Positions 38,301-44,944 of a stretch of DNA of 61,830 nt are shown one piece after another. How positions within the stretch are numbered: position 1 is the stretch's first letter; the number at the start of each line of letters is the position of its first letter. Made by a program: the position numbers and the translations under genes. Under the pieces are notes generated by a model, which was not told the DNA's origin, did no database searches, and worked only from the letters and a program-made list of their open reading frames with translations. Source of the stretch: a virus; the IMG/VR virus record IMGVR_UViG_3300008111_000057, positions 1 through 61,830 of that record. One strand, 5' to 3'.

Positions 38301-39236
38301 ATGCAAACACAAGTTGAACTTAATGCAGCGCAAGCTGCAATCTATACACGCACGAATCTTTCACGTGCCTTTCAAGACTTTGATGACACCGACATTGGTG
38401 GCATCTATTTGCGAGGCGATGATTGTGTTGTGGTGCGTCGCGATGGTAGCGAGCAAGCTTACAACAGGGAACTAATCAAGACTTCCTTTAACAACTACAC
38501 CCACCGTCTTAAAGATTTCTTTTCCTATCTTGGTCCCAATTATCGTGGCCCTAGTGTATGGCACAACAATGCTTACATTCTTTTTAAGGGCTGGAACTAC
38601 TCACACGCACTCGGACACCTGAGCTCCCATGCAAAACTACAAGCACACTGGGCTGACAAATTTATACATGTATCAAACACCGACAAAGTCTTGCACCTCC
38701 TCCAGTCCGATCAAACGGATATTGGACATTTGGTTGCGCCAGACGGATTGCGGCTTCCGAATCGGCCCATTGACATTGACGGTGACATGGAAGCTGACGA
38801 CTCCGAGCCTGTCATGGGTGAACCTTGGTGTTCGTGTGGGTCGTATCAGCGTCAGCTCAGCAACGTATCTGACTTTGCGTCCGAGATCCAAGGATTCAAA
38901 CCCTGGTGCATCCACCTGACTTGGTTCAACAAGTACAGGGAACTGCTGTGCAAGCGCACCGAAGCACGGAATGCCAGTCCCAGTGGCACACCTGAGAAGT
39001 GTGTTGCCTGGTGGTATGCACCACCCGCTGATCACATCAGTGATGGACGCTTTGTATTGTTGTATACAAACTCAGGTGCACAAGCTCCGCTCAGTCATTG
39101 GCGTACCTACAAGCCCAAGGATATCTTTACCCAGCATGATGCATGGGATCTGTTTTTCAATATGATGGAGGCTGGCTACGTTCCATTCCCTGGTACTGCA
39201 TTGCCACAACTCAAGTCTGCTGTCAAAAAACAATGA
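38301..39236 (+). CDS. SWIM-type zinc-finger protein, unknown
   Basis: 311 residues. A C-x-C-x(24)-C-x-H arrangement (CSCGSYQRQ ... KPWCIHL, residues about 182-210) fits the SWIM zinc finger, which binds nucleic acid or protein. The N-terminal half (GGIYLRGDDCVVVRRDGSEQ; WHNNAYILFKGWNYSHALG) is of unknown fold. Set among replication genes. Overlaps the next gene by 4 nt. Confidence 0.65.
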   Translation: MQTQVELNAAQAAIYTRTNLSRAFQDFDDTDIGGIYLRGDDCVVVRRDGSEQAYNRELIKTSFNNYTHRLKDFFSYLGPNYRGPSVWHNNAYILFKGWNYSHALGHLSSHAKLQAHWADKFIHVSNTDKVLHLLQSDQTDIGHLVAPDGLRLPNRPIDIDGDMEADDSEPVMGEPWCSCGSYQRQLSNVSDFASEIQGFKPWCIHLTWFNKYRELLCKRTEARNASPSGTPEKCVAWWYAPPADHISDGRFVLLYTNSGAQAPLSHWRTYKPKDIFTQHDAWDLFFNMMEAGYVPFPGTALPQLKSAVKKQ

Positions 39237-39547
39237 CATTTCAAATCGATAATGGCGTTGTTTACCTAGGTACTCAATGCCCCAGTACAATACTCAAAAT
39301 TGAGTCAAAAGATTCAATGATTGACCCTGAGCTACGCAAGTATGCAACAGAGTTAGTCAACAAACCTTTTCCAAAACAAATGATGCTATCCAACGGCAAG
39401 TACTCACTACACCTTGAACTTGATGAAGACACTTACTGGGGTCTTGTTAAGCTAGGTGCAGAAATCAAAACTGATTGTGAAACTTATGCAGAACACATCC
39501 TCATTGGGCATATTGAATCCGGACTCGATCAACAAGCTACAGATTGA
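39233..39547 (+). CDS. 104-residue protein, tandem paralogue 1
   Basis: MTFQIDNGVVYLGTQCPSTI..., then GKYSLHLELDEDTYWGLVKL and GAEIKTDCETYAEHIL. The second half is similar in pattern to the next gene (SMTIHIEWDETDPDLQWWTD; LGAEGQETFMINALQQ), so the two arose by duplication. ATG overlaps the previous stop. Function unknown. Confidence 0.65.
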   Translation: MTFQIDNGVVYLGTQCPSTILKIESKDSMIDPELRKYATELVNKPFPKQMMLSNGKYSLHLELDEDTYWGLVKLGAEIKTDCETYAEHILIGHIESGLDQQATD

Positions 39548-39701
39548 ATGCATTGAAGAAGAGGATGGTTCCATGACCATTCATATCGAATGGGATGAAA
39601 CAGATCCCGATCTTCAATGGTGGACAGATCTTGGCGCAGAAGGCCAAGAAACCTTTATGATTAATGCACTCCAACAAGCTTGTGATTGTTATGTCGATTG
39701 A
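39513..39701 (+). CDS. tandem paralogue 2, start uncertain
   Basis: The coding part LQIECIEEEDGSMTIHIEWD..., then LGAEGQETFMINALQQACD. No ATG fits well: a TTG at 39513 would give 62 residues, while ATGs at 39456 or 39489 overlap the previous gene more deeply. Acidic; shares the C-terminal fold pattern with 39233-39547. Function unknown. Confidence 0.55.
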   Translation: MNPDSINKLQIECIEEEDGSMTIHIEWDETDPDLQWWTDLGAEGQETFMINALQQACDCYVD

Positions 39702-40077
39702 CACCTACGGCCTTAGCTCTGAGCAGTACACCGAGTTCTTTCATAAGAACATTCGTGCTGCAGCCAAGCTTTACTTGGATACCTGCAACATTTTGAGCAG
39801 CGAAGGGGTCGGCAATGTCGACTTCAAAACTGTCTCAGAGATGTACCAAGAAGCTGTGTACACTACCAATGATGATTGCCGTCGTTACCAAAAGAGTAAC
39901 AACCCCGAGGCTCTCAAAGATACTGATCTGCTAGGTATCTATCCTTCTAGAGAAGAGCTGTTGGCTGAGATCCAGGCTGTCAATGCCAAGGTCGAAGCAC
40001 TGAACGACTACGTTGCTGAGTTAGTTGCGGTCACCACCAAAGGGCTTACCGGCATTGCTGATCGCCTGGTAGACTAA
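39691..40077 (+). CDS. 128-residue protein with C-terminal coiled coil
   Basis: MSIDTYGLSSEQYTEFFHKN..., helical, with LLGIYPSREELLAEIQAVNA and VEALNDYVAELVAVTTKGL. The start overlaps the previous stop by 11 nt. A C-terminal coiled coil suggests an oligomer. Function unknown. Confidence 0.6.
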   Translation: MSIDTYGLSSEQYTEFFHKNIRAAAKLYLDTCNILSSEGVGNVDFKTVSEMYQEAVYTTNDDCRRYQKSNNPEALKDTDLLGIYPSREELLAEIQAVNAKVEALNDYVAELVAVTTKGLTGIADRLVD

Positions 40078-40099
40078 ACCCGCCGCCCTGCAGGGACGC

Positions 40100-40126
40100 C
40101 GTCCTGGTCAAGACGTAAAACTGACC
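40100..40126 (+). ncRNA. H-type pseudoknot leader, family C, copy 5
   Basis: Stem 1 CGTC (40100-40103) with GACG (40112-40115); stem 2 GGTCA (40106-40110) with TGACC (40122-40126); linker TAAAAC. ATG at 40147, 20 nt downstream. Confidence 0.75.
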
Positions 40127-40146
40127 ACCCATCTCAACACCACACC

Positions 40147-40260
40147 ATGTTTGAATCCTTGTTTACCGCCGTACTTCCGGTGATCAAAGATTTGTTGTGG
40201 GCAGCAGCCGGAGCTCTGCTGACCTACGCACTCAACAAATTCCAATTTCAATTCAACTGA
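40147..40260 (+). CDS. 37-residue membrane peptide
   Basis: MFESLFTAVLPVIKDLLWAA, continuing AGALLTYALNKF. Amphipathic and hydrophobic throughout, so probably membrane-associated. Its own pseudoknot leader and in-line position argue that it is a real gene. Possible small holin or membrane effector; unproven. Confidence 0.55.
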   Translation: MFESLFTAVLPVIKDLLWAAAGALLTYALNKFQFQFN

Positions 40261-40263
40261 ACC

Positions 40264-40983
40264 ATGACTCAAGTTACCCAGGCTAAACTCAAGGACTTAT
40301 CTGTCATCAAACTCTACGAGCATTATGCTGCTCTCGAAAAGTCTTTGCCTCTTCTCACTCCTGAGTCCCAAGAACTGGCTAAAGCAGAGCTTGAGTCTTG
40401 CGCCGACTTACGGTCAGAAAAAGTTGATCGTATCTATTACGCCATGGCGGCGCATGAGGATGCCCTTGAACGCATCAAGAAAGAAGGCGATCTCATTACG
40501 CAATCCAAGCGTCACCACGAATCCCAGTTGCGGTCGCTGAAAGGCCTGCTAAATTACTTACGTCGAGTCCTTCCTTTGGACTCGAATAAAATCACAGGTC
40601 GCAATTATCAGTTCACCTTTGTCCGCAAAAAAGAACTTACCGTCGAAGTTACCACGGATCCAGAGTTTTGGCACACTCAAGAGCGAACAGATTATTGCAT
40701 TGAAGAAGAAGTCACAACAACAAAACAAGTTGTTGTACGATCAATGTCAGGAGAAGTTCTATCCACTAGAACAGAACCTAAAACCGTCACTAAAATCCTC
40801 CCTAATCTCGATGCCATACGCAGCGCCTATCAAGAAGGTCGGCAACTTCCAACAGGAGTCAAGGTCGTCCAAGAGTACTCTGTCCGTTCCAAACGAATCT
40901 TCAGTGAACCCCGAATGGAATTGGTTTCACCCGAGTATCCAGACGAGCTTCTACGAGAAGATCCCAGCACCGACGAATCTTGA
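40264..40983 (+). CDS. Gp157-like phage protein
   Basis: 239 residues. Long helical N-terminal half (LKDLSVIKLYEHYAALEKSL; KVDRIYYAMAAHEDALERIK; SQLRSLKGLLNYLRRVLPL) followed by NKITGRNYQFTFVRKKELTV, the layout of the siphophage Gp157 family, in which a helical bundle precedes a short beta region. Gp157 in streptococcal phages was linked to phage resistance; function elsewhere is unclear. The gene starts 3 nt after the previous stop. Confidence 0.6.
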   Translation: MTQVTQAKLKDLSVIKLYEHYAALEKSLPLLTPESQELAKAELESCADLRSEKVDRIYYAMAAHEDALERIKKEGDLITQSKRHHESQLRSLKGLLNYLRRVLPLDSNKITGRNYQFTFVRKKELTVEVTTDPEFWHTQERTDYCIEEEVTTTKQVVVRSMSGEVLSTRTEPKTVTKILPNLDAIRSAYQEGRQLPTGVKVVQEYSVRSKRIFSEPRMELVSPEYPDELLREDPSTDES

Positions 40984-41224
40984 AGATGCGTGCATCAAGA
41001 TGGATTGTCATCTACATGCCGTCAAGGATTTTGAATTGCAACTTGAGATGAACAAGTTGCAGATCGACATGGTTAAAGATGGTGGTGAAGTAGCACCTTA
41101 TTGTATGGATGAATACGAAGACCTAGAACAAAAGAAGCTCAAGCTTCTTGTTGGCAAACGGTTTCATCAGAATGCATCCAATGCATACTGGTACTACTTG
41201 CAAAAAGAAAAAACAAGTAAGTAA
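40904..41224 (+). CDS. protein overlapping the end of the Gp157-like gene; start uncertain
   Basis: From a GTG at 40904 the product reads NPEWNWFHPSIQTSFYEKIP, then APTNLEDACIKMDCHLHAVK and DMVKDGGEVAPYCMDEYEDL. From the ATG at 41000 it would be 74 residues (MDCHLHAVKDFELQLEM...). Sequence quality before 41000 favours the longer form or an even earlier start. Helical; function unknown. Confidence 0.5.
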   Translation: MNPEWNWFHPSIQTSFYEKIPAPTNLEDACIKMDCHLHAVKDFELQLEMNKLQIDMVKDGGEVAPYCMDEYEDLEQKKLKLLVGKRFHQNASNAYWYYLQKEKTSK

Positions 41225-41258
41225 ATGCAAGTACAATAGTTAAAGCTGTAGGAGTTCC

Positions 41259-41522
41259 ATGGGCGGTGATCCAGTCCTTAACAAATTAATTGCTGGGTTT
41301 ACCCAGGATGGAACTCCTCTTTCCGCAACGATTGGTTCCAAGATGGAGCATGGTGTTGTCATCTTGACAGCAGCCATGCTTTCTAATGAAAACCTTGCGG
41401 CATCAATGGATGCAGAAGAGATGGTAGATGCTGCCATCAATTACTACAACATTATTCAAAAACGTCTTGGTTATTACCAAGAGCATCAAGCCCATTCATT
41501 AGAACGTCTTTTAGGTAGCTGA
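41259..41522 (+). CDS. 87-residue protein, unknown
   Basis: MGGDPVLNKLIAGFTQDGTP... KMEHGVVILTAAMLSNENLA, then AINYYNIIQKRLGYYQEHQ. It begins a group of tightly packed genes (41259-42975). A GTAGGAG motif about 5 nt before the ATG is a true Shine-Dalgarno sequence, in contrast with the 16-25 kb genes. Confidence 0.6.
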   Translation: MGGDPVLNKLIAGFTQDGTPLSATIGSKMEHGVVILTAAMLSNENLAASMDAEEMVDAAINYYNIIQKRLGYYQEHQAHSLERLLGS

Positions 41523-41523
41523 A

Positions 41524-41895
41524 ATGCCTGACGTATTTGGATTACCCCAAGACAAAGCAGCTAATACTGCTAGCAGATTGGCTAGTCGTTACGATGCCAA
41601 TACTGCATGGAGCTCTTTGGATGCAACGCCTACATGGCAACTTGGCGGAGACATGCGTGAACAATATACCAAACACATTCCACGTCGAGGACGGAATCAA
41701 ATCTCTGTAGACTTTGACGATATTACTATTGATCGCACTCCATCTACTCCTGTGCGTTTTAATGTGTCAGAAGGAATGGGACCTATTCAAATTATGGATA
41801 TGGCTAAAAATCTTCCTCAAGGTGTGCAAAATCTAGTTTTAGCTCCAGTGCAAAAAATTGCCGGCAAGTTCATGGTTGGCGGTTTTAACTCCTAA
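41524..41895 (+). CDS. 123-residue protein, unknown
   Basis: MPDVFGLPQDKAANTASRLA..., then NQISVDFDDITIDRTPSTPV and IQIMDMAKNLPQGVQNLVLA. A strand-rich middle and an amphipathic C terminus. Starts 1 nt after the previous stop. May be a virion component by its position before 43013. Function unknown. Confidence 0.6.
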   Translation: MPDVFGLPQDKAANTASRLASRYDANTAWSSLDATPTWQLGGDMREQYTKHIPRRGRNQISVDFDDITIDRTPSTPVRFNVSEGMGPIQIMDMAKNLPQGVQNLVLAPVQKIAGKFMVGGFNS

Positions 41896-41940
41896 TCTGC
41901 CAATAAATCTGGTAAGCTAGGACTGTCATACCCCTTATCA

Positions 41941-42135
41941 ATGGAACCTGTCTACGTACCTAAGCTCACCGTCTCATACGCGGTTGATGTCGAGGTAGCA
42001 TACAACGCATTCAATGGCAAAACCATGGATGAAATTGCTGATTTTATTCAAGACGAAATCCATGACATGTTATTTGACATTGAGCAAGTAACCGGTGTAA
42101 CCTCTGATAACACTGCTCTTTACTTCAACGACTGA
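41941..42135 (+). CDS. 64-residue acidic protein, unknown
   Basis: MEPVYVPKLTVSYAVDVEVA..., then KTMDEIADFIQDEIHDMLFD. A strand-helix-strand pattern. Its TGA stop shares one base with the next ATG. Many phages have a similar 'VdvevaynAF.GkT.deiAd.iqdel' small protein; function unknown. Confidence 0.65.
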   Translation: MEPVYVPKLTVSYAVDVEVAYNAFNGKTMDEIADFIQDEIHDMLFDIEQVTGVTSDNTALYFND

Positions 42136-42386
42136 TGATGAACACTGATTACCTTGCTGAGTTTGATCCAAAGGAAGAAGAAAAGACTCAGACTTTTCTT
42201 GAACACATGTACAAATGCTCGGGACGCGAAGATCCGAATCATCCCATGCATAGTCTTTACACTGGGTTGTACCAAGACTTTTGCATAAGGGAAGCTGGTC
42301 CTCTTGCTCGTGAGCGTTGGTTTGAAATGCAAGAAGCCATTCGCCTTTACGAAGAAAAGAAATTGCAACCCGTCATTCTTGACTGA
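42135..42386 (+). CDS. 83-residue acidic protein, unknown
   Basis: MMNTDYLAEFDPKEEEKTQT..., then DFCIREAGPLARERWFEMQE. Helical and acidic. Start and stop share a base with both neighbours (TGATG), so this group of genes is translationally coupled. Function unknown. Confidence 0.6.
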   Translation: MMNTDYLAEFDPKEEEKTQTFLEHMYKCSGREDPNHPMHSLYTGLYQDFCIREAGPLARERWFEMQEAIRLYEEKKLQPVILD

Positions 42387-42736
42387 TGGAACATCCTCAT
42401 GAACCCGTAGATGCCATCAAGGGTTGGCAAGACTGGTACAAAAAACATCGCATTGTTGCACAAATGGATGAGCCTCTTGTGACTAAAGACTCACGTGAAA
42501 ACATGCACGACACTGCTGACGCTGTTAATAGTGCAGCCAAGGCAATGTGGATGAACAAAGCTCAGGAACACTTTGCTGATACCCTTGCTGAGTATCAGTA
42601 CGAACTTTCTGGCAAAGATCTGTACAAAGCTTTTTATAAAGCTGCGTACGAAAACGCAGAGGCTGCTCGTAAAGAGTATGAAAAATCAAAAGAGTTGATG
42701 GACATGCTTCGTTATAGCAGCCTTGCACAAGACTAA
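42386..42736 (+). CDS. 116-residue helical protein, unknown
   Basis: MEHPHEPVDAIKGWQDWYKK..., then helical AVNSAAKAMWMNKAQEHFAD and KAAYENAEAARKEYEKSKEL. The start overlaps the previous stop by one base. Function unknown. Confidence 0.6.
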   Translation: MEHPHEPVDAIKGWQDWYKKHRIVAQMDEPLVTKDSRENMHDTADAVNSAAKAMWMNKAQEHFADTLAEYQYELSGKDLYKAFYKAAYENAEAARKEYEKSKELMDMLRYSSLAQD

Positions 42737-42975
42737 TGGTGCGTTCCAAAGATCCTGAATATCCTTCGTGGATCTGCCATAGCTGTGGCGAGACCTATGG
42801 CACGTGGTACAAACGCGGCTCATACGTTGGGCCGCCTCATCACTGCGCAACCTTTCATAAGGGAACTTGTGAGATGTGTGAAGCAGAAGATGCGCTTGTT
42901 ACCGAGCCTCGGGACTATGGACATCTACGGGCAGATTGGAGGCGTGCCATGATACAAAGTAAAAACTCCCAGTAA
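42736..42975 (+). CDS. small zinc-ribbon-like protein
   Basis: 79 residues. WICHSCGETYGTWYKRG (CxxC), then HHCATFHKGTCEMCEAE (C...CxxC), a probable zinc ribbon. The aromatic 'YPsWiChsCGe.yG' pattern is one I associate with cyanophage small proteins. Metal binding is likely; the partner is unknown. Confidence 0.7.
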   Translation: MVRSKDPEYPSWICHSCGETYGTWYKRGSYVGPPHHCATFHKGTCEMCEAEDALVTEPRDYGHLRADWRRAMIQSKNSQ

Positions 42976-43012
42976 ATCAATGCGATAATAAAGAGTATAT
43001 AGCTTAAATGAC

Positions 43013-44335
43013 ATGCCGTTATATAGAGACCCACGTCGTAAAGATCTTCTTTATGAAGTTATCAAAGTACAGACGTGTAGTGGGGAACCACTAGAAGTTA
43101 CAACGGCAAGTGGTACAAGTACTTACGTGCAACCTGCTGGTATGGCAGGGGATGCATTTGGACGTACACGTGTATCAGCACCTCTAACTCTCTTTGATTC
43201 AAGCCATCGTTACAACGACAATGGCTTGTGGTCTACGTCCAGTGGTACCGGTGGTACTTCTGCATTCAATGCAAACCAAGGTCTTGTTGAACTCAACGTA
43301 ACCACTACATCTGGTTCCGAGATCATCAGGGAAACAAACAAGGTCTGTTCATATCAACCAGGGAAATCCTTGTTGGCTATGTCAACCTTTGTAATGGATG
43401 CTCCAAAAACTAACTTGCGTCAACGCGTTGGTTACTACGGTGCTTCTAATGGTGTGTACCTAGAGGTCAGTGGTACCACGGGGCCTGCCTTTGTTGAACG
43501 CAGTGCTGTAACTGGAAGTGTTACTGAAACACGTGTACTGCAAGCTAACTGGAACATTGACAAACTAGATGGCAACGGACCCTCAGGTTTTACGCTTGAT
43601 CTCACCAAGGCTCAAATCCTTTGGTTTGATATCGAATGGCTTGGCCTTGGTACCGTGCGTGCAGGGTTTGTAATCAATGGTGCATTCATTCACTGCCATT
43701 CATTCCATCACGCCAACCTAATTACGTCCACCTATATAACAACGGCATCTTTGCCGTTGCGTTATGAAATTACTAATGTAGGTACTACGGCAAGCAACAG
43801 TACTTTAAAGCAAGTTTGTTCGACAGTCCTATCGGAAGGTGGATACGAACTACGTGGAGCACAGTCTGCCATTGGTACTCCTATCGCATCACCACGTGAT
43901 CTAACAGTCATCTCCACTGAGTACCCTGTTATTTCTATTCGTCTTAAATCAACCCGTCTTGATGCAATTGTTATCTTGACCGCCTTATCAATCATGGGTA
44001 TTACTAACAATTCAAACTACAACTGGAAAGTAATTACAGGTGGTACAACCACAGGGGGGTCATGGGATACCACTGGAGCAACTTCTTCGGTTGAGTACAA
44101 CATCACTGGCACTTCCTTTACCATGGGGACAGGACGTGTGTTGGCAAGTGGTTTTGCCACTGGTTCTAACCAAGGTTCAACCGTTGTTGACATTCTGAAA
44201 GAAGCTTTGTTTTCATTCCAGTTAGAACGCAATGGTCTTACCAGTACTCCAACAGAATTAACCTTGGTATGCAGCAGTGCTCAAGCTGGCTCTGATGTCC
44301 TTTCTTCCATGGACTGGGAAGAAATCTCAAGATAA
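43013..44335 (+). CDS. virion structural protein
   Basis: 440 residues, beta-rich and Thr/Ser/Gly-rich: GRTRVSAPLTLFDSSHRYND, GLVELNVTTTSGSEIIRETN, SLLAMSTFVMDAPKTNLRQR and SFHHANLITSTYITTASLPL. I recognise this type from large phages, where it is annotated as a virion structural protein, possibly tail-fibre or baseplate associated. It lies on the plus strand, apart from the main leftward virion arm. Confidence 0.65.
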   Translation: MPLYRDPRRKDLLYEVIKVQTCSGEPLEVTTASGTSTYVQPAGMAGDAFGRTRVSAPLTLFDSSHRYNDNGLWSTSSGTGGTSAFNANQGLVELNVTTTSGSEIIRETNKVCSYQPGKSLLAMSTFVMDAPKTNLRQRVGYYGASNGVYLEVSGTTGPAFVERSAVTGSVTETRVLQANWNIDKLDGNGPSGFTLDLTKAQILWFDIEWLGLGTVRAGFVINGAFIHCHSFHHANLITSTYITTASLPLRYEITNVGTTASNSTLKQVCSTVLSEGGYELRGAQSAIGTPIASPRDLTVISTEYPVISIRLKSTRLDAIVILTALSIMGITNNSNYNWKVITGGTTTGGSWDTTGATSSVEYNITGTSFTMGTGRVLASGFATGSNQGSTVVDILKEALFSFQLERNGLTSTPTELTLVCSSAQAGSDVLSSMDWEEISR

Positions 44336-44380
44336 GTCGTTGATTTGTTTTTGATAAACTAGAACTATTGATTAAAAGCT

Positions 44381-44944
44381 ATGTATACCCCTGGTCCTCA
44401 AACGCAACAACCACCCCAGATGGGGGTGGAACCACTCAATTCTGGGGTGACTCCAGGACCTCAAGCAAAGCCCAAGGCTCCTGGTAAATCAAAGAATGGT
44501 GATGTCGGGGCCTTCATCCAGCAATGTATCTCCCTTTCCTCCTACCTCAAGGAACTTGAGACACAATCCCATCTCATTCACCTGAACTACGAGGGGCCTA
44601 ACTTCCTCGGGGTGCATGGGTTCCTTAAAGACCAGTACGAAGCTCATCTGGAACAGTTCGATACGTTAGGTGAGTTCATCCGCAGCATGGACTATCTGAT
44701 GCCCATGTGCGCCAGGGGACTGGCTGATGCTGGTCCTGGCATCCAACATGTTACCAGCTACAAGGGAACAGAAATGCTTGCCACGTACTACAAGAACTTG
44801 GAGGAGCTAGGCATGAAGTCCAAAAAGCTAGAGCCTATTGCTGCCAAGGTGGGTGCCATTGATATCCAGAACTACATGGCTGAGCTGTGTGGGCAAGCCT
44901 TTAAGGCTGCTTGGTTTGTTAAAGCTACTTTGCGGAACGGTTGA
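44381..44944 (+). CDS. Dps/ferritin-like protein
   Basis: 187 residues. After a Pro/Gln-rich tail of about 40 residues comes a four-helix ferritin-like domain: TQSHLIHLNYEGPNFLGVH, FLKDQYEAHLEQFDTLGEFI. The ferroxidase ligands of Dps are present by alignment with the known pattern: His in 'IHLN', His in 'GVHGF', Asp in 'QFDTL' and Glu in 'LGEF'. Dps stores iron, consumes peroxide and binds DNA. A phage copy could protect DNA or act in the virion. Overlaps the next gene's start. Confidence 0.75.
   Translation: MYTPGPQTQQPPQMGVEPLNSGVTPGPQAKPKAPGKSKNGDVGAFIQQCISLSSYLKELETQSHLIHLNYEGPNFLGVHGFLKDQYEAHLEQFDTLGEFIRSMDYLMPMCARGLADAGPGIQHVTSYKGTEMLATYYKNLEELGMKSKKLEPIAAKVGAIDIQNYMAELCGQAFKAAWFVKATLRNG

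Noticed and set aside
40619-40903. 5' part of the long frame ending at 41224
   Set aside because: It lies wholly inside the Gp157-like gene and has shadow-like composition; only the part from about 40904 looks coded.
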